64,000 nt of DNA from Primula veris (Eukaryota; Streptophyta; Magnoliopsida; Ericales; Primulaceae): the NCBI GenBank assembly GCA_963682055.1, contig OY821741.1, positions 21,009,211 through 21,073,210 of the forward strand, read 5' to 3'. The translations under genes and the position numbers were made by a program. The notes under the pieces were generated by a model. It saw only the letters and a list, made by a program, of their open reading frames with translations. It did no database searches and was not told where the DNA came from. Position 1 is the first letter of the stretch, and each line of letters starts with the position of its first letter. Positions 40,980 to 52,209 of the stretch are shown piece by piece.

Positions 40980-41496
40980 TAAATATAACTTAGCAACAGA
41001 ACTTCAAGTCATTATATTGAGATGAGTGTATTATATTTCTAACAATTAGCAACAATTATTTTACAACAAAAGAATGTAGCAACATATTAGTAACAATATA
41101 GCAATATATTAGTAACAATATAGCAACATATCATAAACTTTTATATAAATAAATTTTAAAAAATAGCAACACAATACCGATCAAGTAGCTACAAGTAGTT
41201 ATATTATAAAATAATATAGTTGAAAAATTGTAACAGATTTGCAACAATATTTATGTGTTACAGACGTGTTGCAAAATGTGTTGCGTTATACATACATGTA
41301 GCAACATAATAAGCTTGTTACAACTATGTTGCTGACTGATATTAGTAACAACAGTTGTGTTACTAAAAATCAGCCACAAGCCAAACAGTATCATAGTAGT
41401 TTATATTGCTAATATGTTGCCGATCAACGATCAGCAATAGAATTGCTTAAATACAAACAGAAATTTCTGTTGCGAACTGTCAATTTTCTTGTAGTG
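40980..41496. mobile_element. CACTA-type element, right end with subterminal repeats
   Basis: It ends TTTTCTTGTAGTG at 41484-41496, the canonical CACTA terminus. The preceding 500 bp repeat AGCAACATA/GTTGCTAA/GTTACAAC words on both strands, like CACTA subterminal repeats. The left end was not found, so the copy is truncated or its other end has decayed; the start given is approximate. Confidence 0.6.
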
Positions 41497-43509
41497 GGAC
41501 ATCAAATAAACGTTTAATTATATTCAAGCTTAGACCAATAAGAAATACTCGTTTTAAGCTTTGCTTCTACCTATTTGACAAAATAAATAACCGTCGGCCA
41601 AATGAATATGTTGTTTTCCTTGATCTTTAAGCAAGAGCTTGTATGCGCGTTAGCATATTTTTCAACAATTAAATGGTCAAACACGTTTCTAGCCTTCATT
41701 TAATCTCGTCATTTACAAAATAAATTTTTCAATGTCGGATCAATATAATCTGTAGTAGCCTCTTTTCCCCTCAAATAGGAGTGCCCAATATTTTTTCTAC
41801 AACAACGCTACTATTTTTTCTGTTTCTTTATCATCCACTAAAGATATAGCAATATGATCCAAATTTACTTTCTCGAGTAACTTTTGGCCTCTGGAAACAC
41901 GAGACCGATCTATAAACTATTTTTATATAACCATTTTCATTTTCTACAGCGGAATCGAAAAATAATATGTCATGACGAAAAGTTTCAATTTCATCGAATT
42001 TATCACCACTATAGTCGTCAAAATTTCCGGCAATTGCAGTTAAGAGATTAATTTTAATTTTTTAGATGAAATATATTCAAGATATTCGTCATCCGCAAGA
42101 GTAAAGGATAGGTTATGAACAAAATAAGAGTCAATATAAGAAAATACAGTTTCTTTTCGGGCAGAAATTTTGGAAACCCTGGGAGTGGTTTAAGCTAAGG
42201 GTAAGGATGAATTGATTTTTCCCCTCCCCGTGCCAAATTATGTGTGCCCTTGAACGTAACCACTCGACTCGCTGGTCACGAGGCTGCGACAGAATAGCCC
42301 AACGTTGTTTCCGCCCGCTGCTGCGTGCCAGCCTACCCCACTCACTGGTCGGTCCCGTGGGCGATGTGAGTTAGTCGCCCCACTCGTCTGCTTGTTTCCG
42401 TGGGACGACAAGTTTTGGATTACCCGTTGAGCGCGTTGTTTCTACTCAACCAAACCCACTAATTAATCTTCATTTCTGTAAAACGTGTTTACAATTCCAT
42501 CACGTGATATGTCAGGGGAAATTTTTTTCCTCCCAAATTGGATCTAGGGCTCCGGATACTAATTGATCGATAAATCCACCCTAATTTGTTCTAACAGTGC
42601 AAACATTCAAATCTTGGACAAATTCTAATAAGTACAAAAACACCAATTTGTAAAGAGAAAAATACTAAAATAAAGCTCTTGAATTGTTATTATTTATGAA
42701 TGAAAGATAATTATGATGGCTAACACTACTTTTAAATATGAGAGGACTCAAGTGTGTGAATAGGAAACACCCAAAGAAGACCCGATTCACATGAAGTCTT
42801 CTCAAATATAAATACGAAAACAAAAATATAACAAATTGGTCCAAAAAATAAGAGATATAGTCGTCCAACGGATAATAAATATGTAAAATAAGATAGTGGG
42901 CCCCACTATGGACCAGGCGCGCCTCCAACACAAGTGTATAAAGCGTCTAGCGAGTATATAGACCTACTCGATCGATTCTGTAAGTGATTTCTCCCTCTTA
43001 ATTATTTCATAGGGATTTTCATGTTGAATTGTTAGATTAGAGTTTTGGATGACTTTGTCCAGTTACATATTGATTTATGTTTATCAGTTTTAGTTTAGTG
43101 TATCGTTTTTGGCCTACTACTTTAGAGATCTTACGCCGTGGTCCATAGACGTCCATTATTAAATGTTACTCTTTTTTGCAATGGGGGGAACAATTTGGGT
43201 AATAAAAACCAACCATGGCCAAATAGAGGCTCTGCTAAAACTATGGGGCACAAGTATAGTTTGCGCTCAAACAGTGGGCATGACTGCGTAATTCACTCTC
43301 TCATTGTTAGTTGTGGAGTTTTATAGTGAGAAAGACTAATTTGCCCGTACAGAAAGAACTAATAATCGACCAACTTACTAAATCAATTTTGATGATGGGG
43401 ACGAAGAATTTGCAATTAAACTTTTGAGAACCAGCTGAAATTAATTTACCTCAAAAGTATGGGATGTAAATTTCTCATAGTTGGTACTTGGTGAATAATA
43501 TTTGAGAGT
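41497..43509. other. Intergenic DNA with a GC-richer stretch (about 42220-42430)
   Basis: No supported gene. The GC-richer stretch has CCCACTC.CTGGTC-type words occurring twice but no frame of note. At 42950-43000 a TATA-like box and a GTAAGTG donor-like site occur, but no exon chain follows. Confidence 0.35.
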
Positions 43510-43626
43510 GAATTACTTCACCAGTAGTATATTTTGTGTAGCCTATATGAATTACTTCACCAGTAGTATATTTTTTGTAGCCTATATGAATTACTTCACC
43601 AGTAGTATATTTTATGTAGCCTATCT
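43510..43626 (+). repeat. Tandem repeat, three copies of 39 bp
   Basis: Exact 39-bp period with starts at 43510, 43549 and 43588, units beginning GAATTACTTCACCAGTAG. They differ at only a few positions. Confidence 0.95.
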
Positions 43627-44054
43627 AAAAGGTAAAGATTTTTGTACATTCAAAAGTTATCAGCTGTCACTATAAGATTAGGTATTTGATCTCTTTTAAG
43701 AGTTTGGTCCTGATGAGTTGTATTAATAAATGATCCTGTAGCATAGAACTTGGGATTGGGAACATCCTTTTCTGATGTAGCATTAAACAATAACGGGGCC
43801 ATTGTTAGAGACTCATCGTTCCCTTTCGTGGTCTCATATTATTAATGCTATAACATATCATTTCTTTAATATTTAATTTAAAAAGGAAAGATACTAGATG
43901 TTTTCATTTTTATGTAACCACTCTATGAGGTCGTTACTTTCTCTATGATTTAAAGATCCCAGTTACAGAGTTTGGTTTTAAGACTATTAGCTGTTTTCAA
44001 TGCGTTTTCTTGGTTGTTATTTTAAGAAACGTATATTTAGCTTAATTTACTGTA
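43627..44054. other. Intergenic DNA, nothing recognised
   Basis: No gene or repeat could be supported. Confidence 0.35.
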
Positions 44055-44259
44055 CCTACAAAAACATGCCCAAGTGAACAACCTCTCATTTTGTGATGAA
44101 GTTTTAACAACTTTTGTGATAGTCGTATTACAGTTTTATCGATTTGTGACAGTTTTGTGACAATTTTTTTTATTAGCGACTCTTTTGTGACATTTTTTTA
44201 ATTAGCGACCGTTTTGTGACATTTTTTTAGCCTTAGTAAATAAATATTGTTTTGTAATA
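44055..44259. mobile_element. CACTA-type MITE, relative of the one at 25545
   Basis: It starts with CCTACAAAAAC and ends TTGTTTTGTAAT. Inside are TTTTGTGACA and TTAGCGAC motifs, the reverse complement of those at 25560-25700. The termini are decayed. Confidence 0.5.
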
Positions 44260-44802
44260 AAAAAACTCAATTAATTTGTGCATTCTAGTATAAAATAAGG
44301 AGATTGTCGAACTAAGGTTGAATCATATCTTTATTTTGATTTGTAACAAAACAATTCTTTGAGAAGTATAATTAACGCCAAGTTTGTAATACTAATATAT
44401 CTATCCAGTGAGTTCACGCAATACATTAAAAACTTAATTAATATTTGTCATGAAATATTTCATAAATAAGTAATTCAAATATATTGAAGTATTGGCACAA
44501 TCATAACGAGCAAGTGAGAGATGCTCATTTCGTTTGAAAAAAAAAATACAAATCCGAGCACAAACTTGTTCGGAAAACGGTTCATTTAACAAGTTAAGGA
44601 TCTTAGAACAAAATTCTTCCAGGGTAAGTTTGGTAAGTTGGGAAAGAAAGAGAAAATGAAAATAAAAAAGGGAGGGAAAGAGTTAGATGAATTTTTTTTT
44701 ATTTTTTTCCTTTTACTCCCAATTTATAAAAGCATATTGGTTTCACTCATTATACACATAAAATTTTTGCCAGGTTCCAACCCTACAGAATGGAAAGCGG
44801 TC
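44260..44802. other. Intergenic DNA, nothing recognised
   Basis: A 94-codon frame starting at 44638 runs into the Cassandra LTR and is not a gene. Confidence 0.35.
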
Positions 44803-45492
44803 TGTAACGACCCAGCCCCACGGACCGAACCGCCACGCACGTATCAACAATATGGTCCGCTTTGGCACAACTTCTCAGGGGGGTCAGCCATCCTGGTATT
44901 ACTCAAAGTTAAGCACGCTTAACTATAGAGTTTCGTCCTCGCTATTGTGCCGCACGACTTTAAAAGGCCTTGTTGATAGAAAATGGATCTTTAAACTCAT
45001 ATACTACACGAGTACTCTCATATCTGGGCGATGTGGGACTGACGCACAACACCGCACCACATAAATTCCTTTCTGGAAATCTGGGTCGTCACAATCAGCC
45101 CATTTAGGCACGACGTTCTCATCGGGCACGTTGTCCTTCAGAGGCCCACACATGTGCTAATCCTCACATTTCCGGCCAGATAGAGGCTCAGATACCATAT
45201 GTAACGACCCGGTCACACGGACCGAACCGCCACGCCCGTATCAATAATATTGTCTGCTTTTGCATAATTTTCTAGGGGGGGATCACCCATCCTGATACTA
45301 CTCCAAACTAAACACGCTTAACTATGTAGTTCCGTCCTCGCTATTAGGCCGCACGACTTTAAAAGACCTTGTTGATAGAAAATGGATCTTTAAACTCATA
45401 TAACACACGAGTACTCTCATATATGGGTTATGTGGGACTGACGCACAACACTGCACCACAGAAATTCCTTCATGCAAATCCGGATCGTCATA
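44803..45492 (-). mobile_element. Cassandra-type TRIM with 5S rRNA-like LTRs
   Basis: Two LTR-like copies (44803-45093 and 45200-45492) start TGTAACGACCC and end GTCGTCACA or ATCGTCATA, enclosing about 106 bp. The minus strand directly after the right copy reads TGGTATCTGAGCC (45185-45197), a PBS for initiator tRNA-Met with one change. Each LTR carries, on the minus strand, a block like the 5S rRNA internal promoter region (GTTAAGCGTG; GGATGGGTGA). 5S-like LTRs plus very short interior define Cassandra elements, which code for nothing. The two copies differ at many sites and no matching target duplication was found, so this copy is old. Confidence 0.88.
45185..45197 (-). promoter_or_regulatory. 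Primer binding site of the Cassandra element
   Basis: The minus strand reads TGGTATCTGAGCC, one change from the initiator tRNA-Met complement, 2 nt from the LTR. Confidence 0.8.
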
Positions 45493-45524
45493 ATAAATAA
45501 CTTTTAATAATAATTTATATTATG

Positions 45525-46553
45525 TGATGAACCTTAAAAAATTAGGTACAGTGCGTGAGTCTCAATTATCAAGCTCGGAACAAATAGGAAAATTCCCTTC
45601 TAGTGCTTTGCCCGCTAACTTCGCTGTTTTCATGCTTACGGGCTTTTTGGTGATTTGAGCCAATGGTAAAATTCCGTTGTAGGACTTGCCCGCCTTCTTC
45701 GCTTGTACCAGTGAAATATCTACACACTCAAGCTAAGATCAATGGAGACTTGGTGGTTTTAACACCGTTTCCTCTCGTTCGCCTTTCGGAGTTGTAAGAA
45801 GGTGTGAACCTTTTATAGTGTATATAATTTATTTAATGTGTTTCAAATATGAGTAGGATTTAGAGATACCCGTAATTAGTGTATGAGAGAGAGATCACTT
45901 TATTCGTGATTCATGAGCTGCTTATATAGGCGGATGATGATCTAGGGTAGATCTTCTTGATTAGCATAATCTTGGAAATCATATATGATCATGCCATAAT
46001 ATATCTCTTGCCTTATCAAGGATATACTATAATGATGTCCTTTGTATCTTTTCATGTGTATCCACCGACTTTAACTTACTCTTAGGGAAGAGTGTTGCTG
46101 TCGGCCTCCTCAAGCAGGGGCTTCCCCGAGGACCACGATCGTCGCTATATATAAACTACGGTGGAGACCCCTTTTCATTTGGCATTGCCTTCCTATCGGA
46201 CCCCAGAATATACTGGTCCGATGGGCTATAATTATACTGCTCGTATGAGATTATGTTTTCTTGTGTGATAAGAAATACTTCCTTATGTATTTAGATAATA
46301 TCTTTTCGGGACGTCTCTCAATATATTTGATGTCATCTTTCCTTATGAGAATATTTTCTTCCTGATAGTGTTTAATCAGTATCTTCTCACGCTTATCTCT
46401 CACGTCAGCTCCTTAGGGGGAACAGATGAAACCCCTAACTGTCATTATCGCAAGGGTCATTAAATGGTTATTAATGGCTAGGTTAATTATTATCTCTTAC
46501 TCCATTTATTGCATTTAATACGGAGTTTTAGCCCTACATTTTAACCTCCATCA
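45525..46553 (-). mobile_element. Solo LTR of the B (Tat-2) family
   Basis: It follows the solo LTR at 2734-3689 and the reverse complement of 51086-52032 at both ends and in parts of the middle, for example GTGTATCCACCGACTT and the end TTTTAACCTCCATCA. It has a perfect 5-bp target duplication TTATG at 45520-45524 and 46554-46558. At 1029 bp it is somewhat longer and more diverged inside. Confidence 0.8.
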
Positions 46554-46558
46554 TTATG

Positions 46559-47926
46559 ATTAATTCATGAAGCCTTCTATGATAACGCTTCAGTAGACTG
46601 AGTTACGAATACAAGCCTTTGGTATTCAGATAACTTAGAAAAAGCTTATTGGTCTCCCAATCTAACGGCTATGACGATCGGTGTATGCCAGTTACCCACT
46701 GACCAATTGTTATTCCTTATACTAGTTTCACTTATGAGTTGTAACTGAGCTTATAACTGACTAATTATAACAGATTTATCCATTCTCACCCTGGGTAATT
46801 CCATATCTATATATTATTATTGTCAACCTAATTTCTATTTAGCCGCTTATGTTCGAATTCAGTTCACACTTTTTGATTTGCCTATTCGGTTTGAGTTTGA
46901 ATTTTGTTTTATGATTTAGTTGTTGAAGTTTGAGATGATCGAAGAGGGGAAGGATGAACGCATAATTGAGTGAAGTCTACATATTGGGAGAAGGCCACGT
47001 AACTCGTGCCTATAAATGTAGAGAGTATAAGTGTGTCTAGAGATGTGGAAAGGGTAATAAAAGTGAGAAAATTGTGTTATTTGATTGAAAAATGGTGTGA
47101 GTTTATATAGAGAGGTTTGGAAAAAAAATTCAATTTTATAAAAAAAATAGACCAAAAATATTAAAAGTAACCGTTATTTCGGACCAATTTTCATAATTTG
47201 AAAGTCTGGGGACCAAAAAAATAAAATGTTACCATTTATTACTGTTATTGCCACTGTTTTTTAGTTTTATGAAACTACATGTTAATATAAACTGGTTTTA
47301 TTTTTTTAATTACATTTAAACTACATATGTAATTTCTACATGCACCTCTGTTAATTTTTTATGCAAACCAACCGAAGGGAATAGAGATAGCAAAGAGAAA
47401 AGGGTGGAACCATCACCCCTCACGCAGCCGCAACTTCAACTGACTCTGTTAAAGATGCCCGATTCTTATCGCCGGTGCTCCGATGGATGTAGCTCCGCCA
47501 GTTAAACATGCTCTAATGAAGATGTGTAACGGTACAAACTATAAAGTCATTGCTGATGGTACATGAGTAAAATTAATCACTGTAAAACTTTTGTACAGTC
47601 ATATCGTTGGAACCACGACAAATTTTTACTATAAGGAAGTTATTTTTGAGTAAATGATACATATAAAAGATCTATTTTTATGTTAAAACATTAAAAATTG
47701 TAAACATAATATAATATAAGATACATGTATCAAATTAATATAAACAAAATGTGAAATGTATAAAATTTTAGTTAACGTTGTTAAAAAACAAATACATGGA
47801 TATAAGAATATGTAACCATGCAAATGGATTCGAATAGTAGCACAAACACAAAAATGTTTTATACAAAGAAAGATTGAACCATACGTGTCAATATATTATT
47901 GAGTTGCAAGATGTGTTCATGTGTAT
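46559..47926. other. AT-rich intergenic DNA
   Basis: No supported gene. A 79-codon minus-strand frame at 46916-47155 has no recognised feature. Confidence 0.35.
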
Positions 47927-48116
47927 CACTATAAAAAAATGACAGTTTACCATCAGAGCGTGTGTTGCTAAACTGATGATAAATTGAGAGTCGCTAAATT
48001 TAGCAACAGTTTAGCTACAATTTTTGTTGCTAAACTGTTGCTAAAATTAGCGACACTCACTTTACCAACAATTTTTAAAAAGTAAACAGTTTCTATCTTA
48101 ACATTTTCTTTTAGTG
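47927..48116. mobile_element. Complete CACTA-type MITE, 190 bp
   Basis: It starts CACTATAAAAAAAT and ends ATTTTCTTTTAGTG, the CACTA signature at both ends. A perfect 3-bp target duplication TAT flanks it (47924-47926 and 48117-48119), as expected of CACTA transposons. The interior repeats TTAGCAAC and GTTGCTAAA. It has no coding capacity. Confidence 0.9.
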
Positions 48117-48119
48117 TAT

Positions 48120-49343
48120 GAGCTATTAAATATGTACGAGGTATAAGATGTAGTAATGAAAACTTTAAATTATTGTCATAAACAACTTAACATAAGTATT
48201 TTAAATCATCTTAAATTTAATGAAACGATATACATATATATTTAATATTAAATGTTAATTTATTCTTATAATGAGTTGAATTTATAACTAACGGACTCTA
48301 AAAATTTACGAAATATGACAATAAAAAGTTTATTATTATTTATAACTTATCCGAGTTGGGATTGAGATTTTTTTATGACTATAGAGAGGTTGTTGCTATA
48401 CAAATATTCTTATATGGAGATTTTAGTGTAATAAAAAAAATTCTTAGCTTAGGTTTTTACTGTATGTAACGGTGATAGGCATACTTTTTAATTTTTACCT
48501 CCATGACCATTTAAAATGTGTAGGTGTTCTATTAAGTTTCGAGTACATAGTACTTGCCTTAAATATCCCCACATCTAATGAATTATTGAAGAAAGTGTTT
48601 GGTCCATGCACTTGGTAGGTCAAGAGTACTTTCTCTTTGATATTTGATAGTCACAGCTCCTAATGGTCCCAAACAAGAAGTACTTTTCAGTCTAGCTCTT
48701 ACATTATTATGTCTCTTTTTTACACCTTATTTTTTCTGCTACTATAACTACTTACTATACTCCACACATGAACTCTTGACATATCTTGAAATAAGTGGAA
48801 GATAGGGCCCTTGATTAGCACTACCTATTTGAAAAGCTTTGCAACTTGCAAAGAGCAAGACATGCCACATAAAAGTTGTCAATTTAATCTAGTACATAAG
48901 TCGTGACTAGTTGTGGAAGCGTTTAAGAAGAGAAAAAGACCTAGATTTAGGAAATTGAACTTTATACCTTTGTGGGGTTAGTTAAACTGTTGTATCACTA
49001 ACTATATATATTTTTTCGTTTTTATATCTTCGACTAGGATTTTTTAATTTAAGTACCATCACGTTTCAAAACGTTTTCTTTTAATAACATTGCGTATATA
49101 AATTGCAAGGAAAAGTGATGTATGTGGGCACATGCCAGTTTTGAGGTTGTTTTGCTAAATTGCTCTAATAAAACTTATGTATCTAATACTATATTCTAAT
49201 GAAAATATAAAATAAGTAAATGGCAAAATAAATCGAAAAATATATTTATCTATATTTTTTTGTAATGTTTATATGGATAAAATATTGAAATATATCAACA
49301 CTAATAATTAGTTTCCTTTTATGTTTATTTACACACATATATA
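48120..49343. other. AT-rich intergenic DNA
   Basis: No gene or repeat could be supported. Confidence 0.4.
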
Positions 49344-49771
49344 AAGGTTTCTGCGGTTTTATACCCTTACTATCAACTTTCTGGGATTTTGATAACTGAA
49401 ATATGAACTTATTTTATTAGGTATCGACTCTATTAGTTTGCATCACTTTACATACCTTCCTTCTAAATACTTGAAGGTTTCCGGTCACGTAACCCCATTT
49501 ACTCTATTAGTATGGACATGTTACTTTTTTAAACTCTATTTGGGAAGGAAGCATACGGTGTTTTTTCGGTTTCATACTGCTAAGTATCAACTTTCTAGGA
49601 TTTTGTTATTTAAACTAACAACATTTTTTTGTAGGTAACCAATCTATTAGTTTCAATAATTTCAAATACATTCCATCTAAAACTTAAGTTTCGAGTTACA
49701 TGACCCCATGTGCATATTTATTAAGACAAGTTATTTGCTTACCCTATTTTGGAGGGAAACAGCTTTAGTAC
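49344..49771 (+). repeat. Diverged tandem duplication, two units of about 214 bp
   Basis: TATCAACTTTCT occurs at 49371 and 49585, each followed by matching blocks (CTATTAGTTT, then CATACCTTCC or TACATTCC, then TTACATGACC or TCACGTAACC, each followed by CCAT). The copies differ considerably, so the duplication is old. Confidence 0.7.
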
Positions 49772-49849
49772 ACTACTTTTTTCTTCTCTCACTTTTATAA
49801 CATGTATCTCATGAATATATATAGCATTAATATAAATATCTATCATTGT

Positions 49850-50200
49850 CATACTACAGAAATGATTCTCTATTACTGTCTATCCTTGCATGACGTTGTG
49901 TTTTTTCAAACAAACCACAACTTTACGCAAATTATGGAGCACAAAAACCAAGTTAAAGATTTTCTAAATGCAGTCATTAAATATGTAACTATTTTCTCTT
50001 TAACCGGTGTGATCGAGCTACGTGTGATCGAGATAAAACAATCCCTTTTTTTTAGTAAAAAAATTGTATTTTATTATCATTGCATTTGTAAAATCTCTTA
50101 ACTGGCTTTTTTGTGCTCCATGATGTGTGTAAAGTTGTGTTTTTTTATCAAAAAACATAACAAAATATGGGACAGACAGTGAGAATGCACTGTCAAGATA
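49850..50200. mobile_element. Foldback MITE with arms of about 130 bp
   Basis: 49860-49985 matches the reverse complement of 50075-50190: for example ATGGAGCACAAAAA against TTTTTGTGCTCCAT, and GTAAAGTTGTG on the right against CACAACTTTAC on the left. A loop of about 90 bp separates the arms. The 99-codon open frame here is incidental. Superfamily and target duplication were not determined. Confidence 0.75.
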
Positions 50201-50209
50201 AAAAGAGAC

Positions 50210-50346
50210 ACTATGCTTCAATTCTGATTGTAAAGTGTGTGTTGTTAAATTTAGCAACATTGTCACAACAATTGCTATTACGTTGCTAAATTAAAAGAAA
50301 CTCATAGGAATAGACATTCGGATGGTATCCTGACTTTTTTTTAGTG
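50210..50346. mobile_element. Possible CACTA-type MITE remnant
   Basis: It has TTTAGCAACATTG and CGTTGCTAAATT words like the MITE at 47927 and ends TTTTTTTTTAGTG at 50346. No CACTA start was found, so the call is tentative. Confidence 0.4.
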
Positions 50347-51085
50347 GTGATTTTTATAGTAAGAGAGTGTTTTTTCAGTTTTGTCTTTGTTTTGTTTATT
50401 TATATAAGTTTGTATTTATATATGTACATGTTATAAACATTTTACACAATTTAATAATTTCACAATACATATAAACATTTTACAAAAGAAGAAAAATAGA
50501 AACTGCCTCAAAATAACTAGCACCATATATTTACTCACAATAGTTATCCCTACTACTCTTCCCCTCAAAGACGCCCCTCTCTCTCTCTCTCAAACTTAAA
50601 CTGTTTCTCTCTCTGCCTTCTTCCGTCTTTTGGTTGTAGTTTTGGAGAAAAAATCTCCTGCATTGATTAGGCTTCTAGAGATTTCTACACTGAGCTAATT
50701 TTAAAATATTATACAAATATCTTGCAGTACACACATCTGCGTGTTAGCTCACACATTGCGTAGCCCTGATCACTAGTAAATCAATATGTTATCAATTTCT
50801 TCGGTTTGTTTTCTATAGTTTTATATTCTTGAAATAATGTAACTTAGTCTTATATTTGTTTGCAACTTTATATATATTCGAAGTAAAAATTGTCATGTCG
50901 TGCACATGACATTTTTATCAGGAAAAATACATTTAGGGTGTGTTTTAAACCCGGAAAATGTTACAAAAAAGAAAAGAAAGTAAAATCAAAGAAAAGTAAC
51001 GTGAAATCATTTTCCGGTCATGTGTTTGTAAGATTGAGAAATCAAAAGAAAATAAAAGGAAATAAGGCGAGGAAGGGAAGCTAGT
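50347..51085. other. Intergenic DNA with a CT microsatellite (about 50575-50600)
   Basis: No supported gene. The CT repeat followed by a pyrimidine-rich stretch could be an old promoter or leader, but no exon follows. Confidence 0.35.
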
Positions 51086-52032
51086 TGATGTACGTTAAAA
51101 ATTAGGGTTAGGATTTTTCGGCAAGTCCCGCATACGTCGTCTGAAACCTAGCAGTAAATGTGGAGTTAATGAGAATTTAATGGCTTCGTCGAGGTGAGAA
51201 GATATGGTTCTCAATCTGCTTCCCTCGTTGAGAAGCTTATAAGCAAGATATCCTCTAAAAGATACTCGTGTATCTAAGATTATCAATCAGATACTCCTCA
51301 AAGGAAGGAGGACATCAGATCTATGTGGACAGATCTCGTAAAGATAGGGTCATTCCCTTAAAGACACGTTTTTGGAAAGTATATCCAACTGTAAGACTGA
51401 GAGCCAGGCAAGGAGCTCACGCCGGGGTCTCCTCGCCAAAGGATACCTGACTATCTGAGAAAGTATAGTTATAAAATCAATGCCTCCGAATGCTAATGAT
51501 AGAGACATGGTCTCTTGGAAGAGCACCCCTTACTTGCGAGGAAAGGTTGCGTCGCCCCTTCGGGCTAGCTAAGTTGGTGGAAATATATGGGAGACATAGC
51601 AGAAAATATCTCAGCATGACATAAGGGAAGGAAAATATATGGAGAAAATATGATTGATAATATCATATCAATCACAAGAGATACGCCATAGATTGCCTCC
51701 CCCACCTATGTAAGGGGCTCATAATCCAAGAAGAAGATTATCTGAACCCATACGAACTCAGACATACACTTTTTATTCAGATACCACTAAACCCTACTTA
51801 CATATATTAATATTCAAAACTGTATAAAAGTTTAGCCTTCTCACTGCTCCTTTAAGGCGGAGGAGGTTAAACGGTGGACAAGCCACCAAGTCTCACTTGA
51901 TCCTAGCTACTTTTGCGCAGGACATAAAGGGCTAGCAAAGAATATGGGCCAAACCTTAGAAAGAAGCTCCCTCATTGGCTCACAACTTATGAGCCAAGTT
52001 AACGCACTAGACCTAATTTTCAAAGTCTATTA
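51086..52032 (+). repeat. 5' LTR of element B1 (Tat-2 family)
   Basis: 947 bp, starting TGATGTACGTTAAAAATTAG and ending TCTATTA, with a tRNA-Asp-type PBS 2 nt later. It matches the reverse complements of the solo LTRs at 2734-3689 and 45525-46553. Its 3' partner is not in the expected place because the element is joined to the mirrored copy B2. Confidence 0.85.
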
Positions 52033-52034
52033 AA

Positions 52035-52043
52035 TGGCGCCGT
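52035..52043 (+). promoter_or_regulatory. Primer binding site of B1 (tRNA-Asp type)
   Basis: TGGCGCCGT fits the 3' end of tRNA-Asp, as in Tat-1; the complementarity fades after 9 nt. It fixes the orientation of B1 as plus. Confidence 0.75.
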
Positions 52044-52209
52044 CCCTGAAAAAGAATTGAACCAAAAAGTTTTCAACTTTACCCAGAATAAAGAATCGGT
52101 TGATACAAAGTTAGGCACGACCAAAGTAAATCATCAACTTGTTGACCCTTCCCAGATGGACGGAAAAAAACCAAGTCAAACGGACAAGAACCGACCCGAG
52201 TAGCACATC

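Noticed and set aside
42900..43330. Possible 5' end of a host gene (TATA-like box, GTAAGTG donor, short frame)
   Set aside because: No chain of exons or recognisable protein follows; chance matches are likely in AT-rich DNA.
44877..45335. Possible 5S rRNA genes
   Set aside because: Only the internal promoter-like part is 5S-like. It lies within paired LTRs beside a PBS, so Cassandra explains it better.
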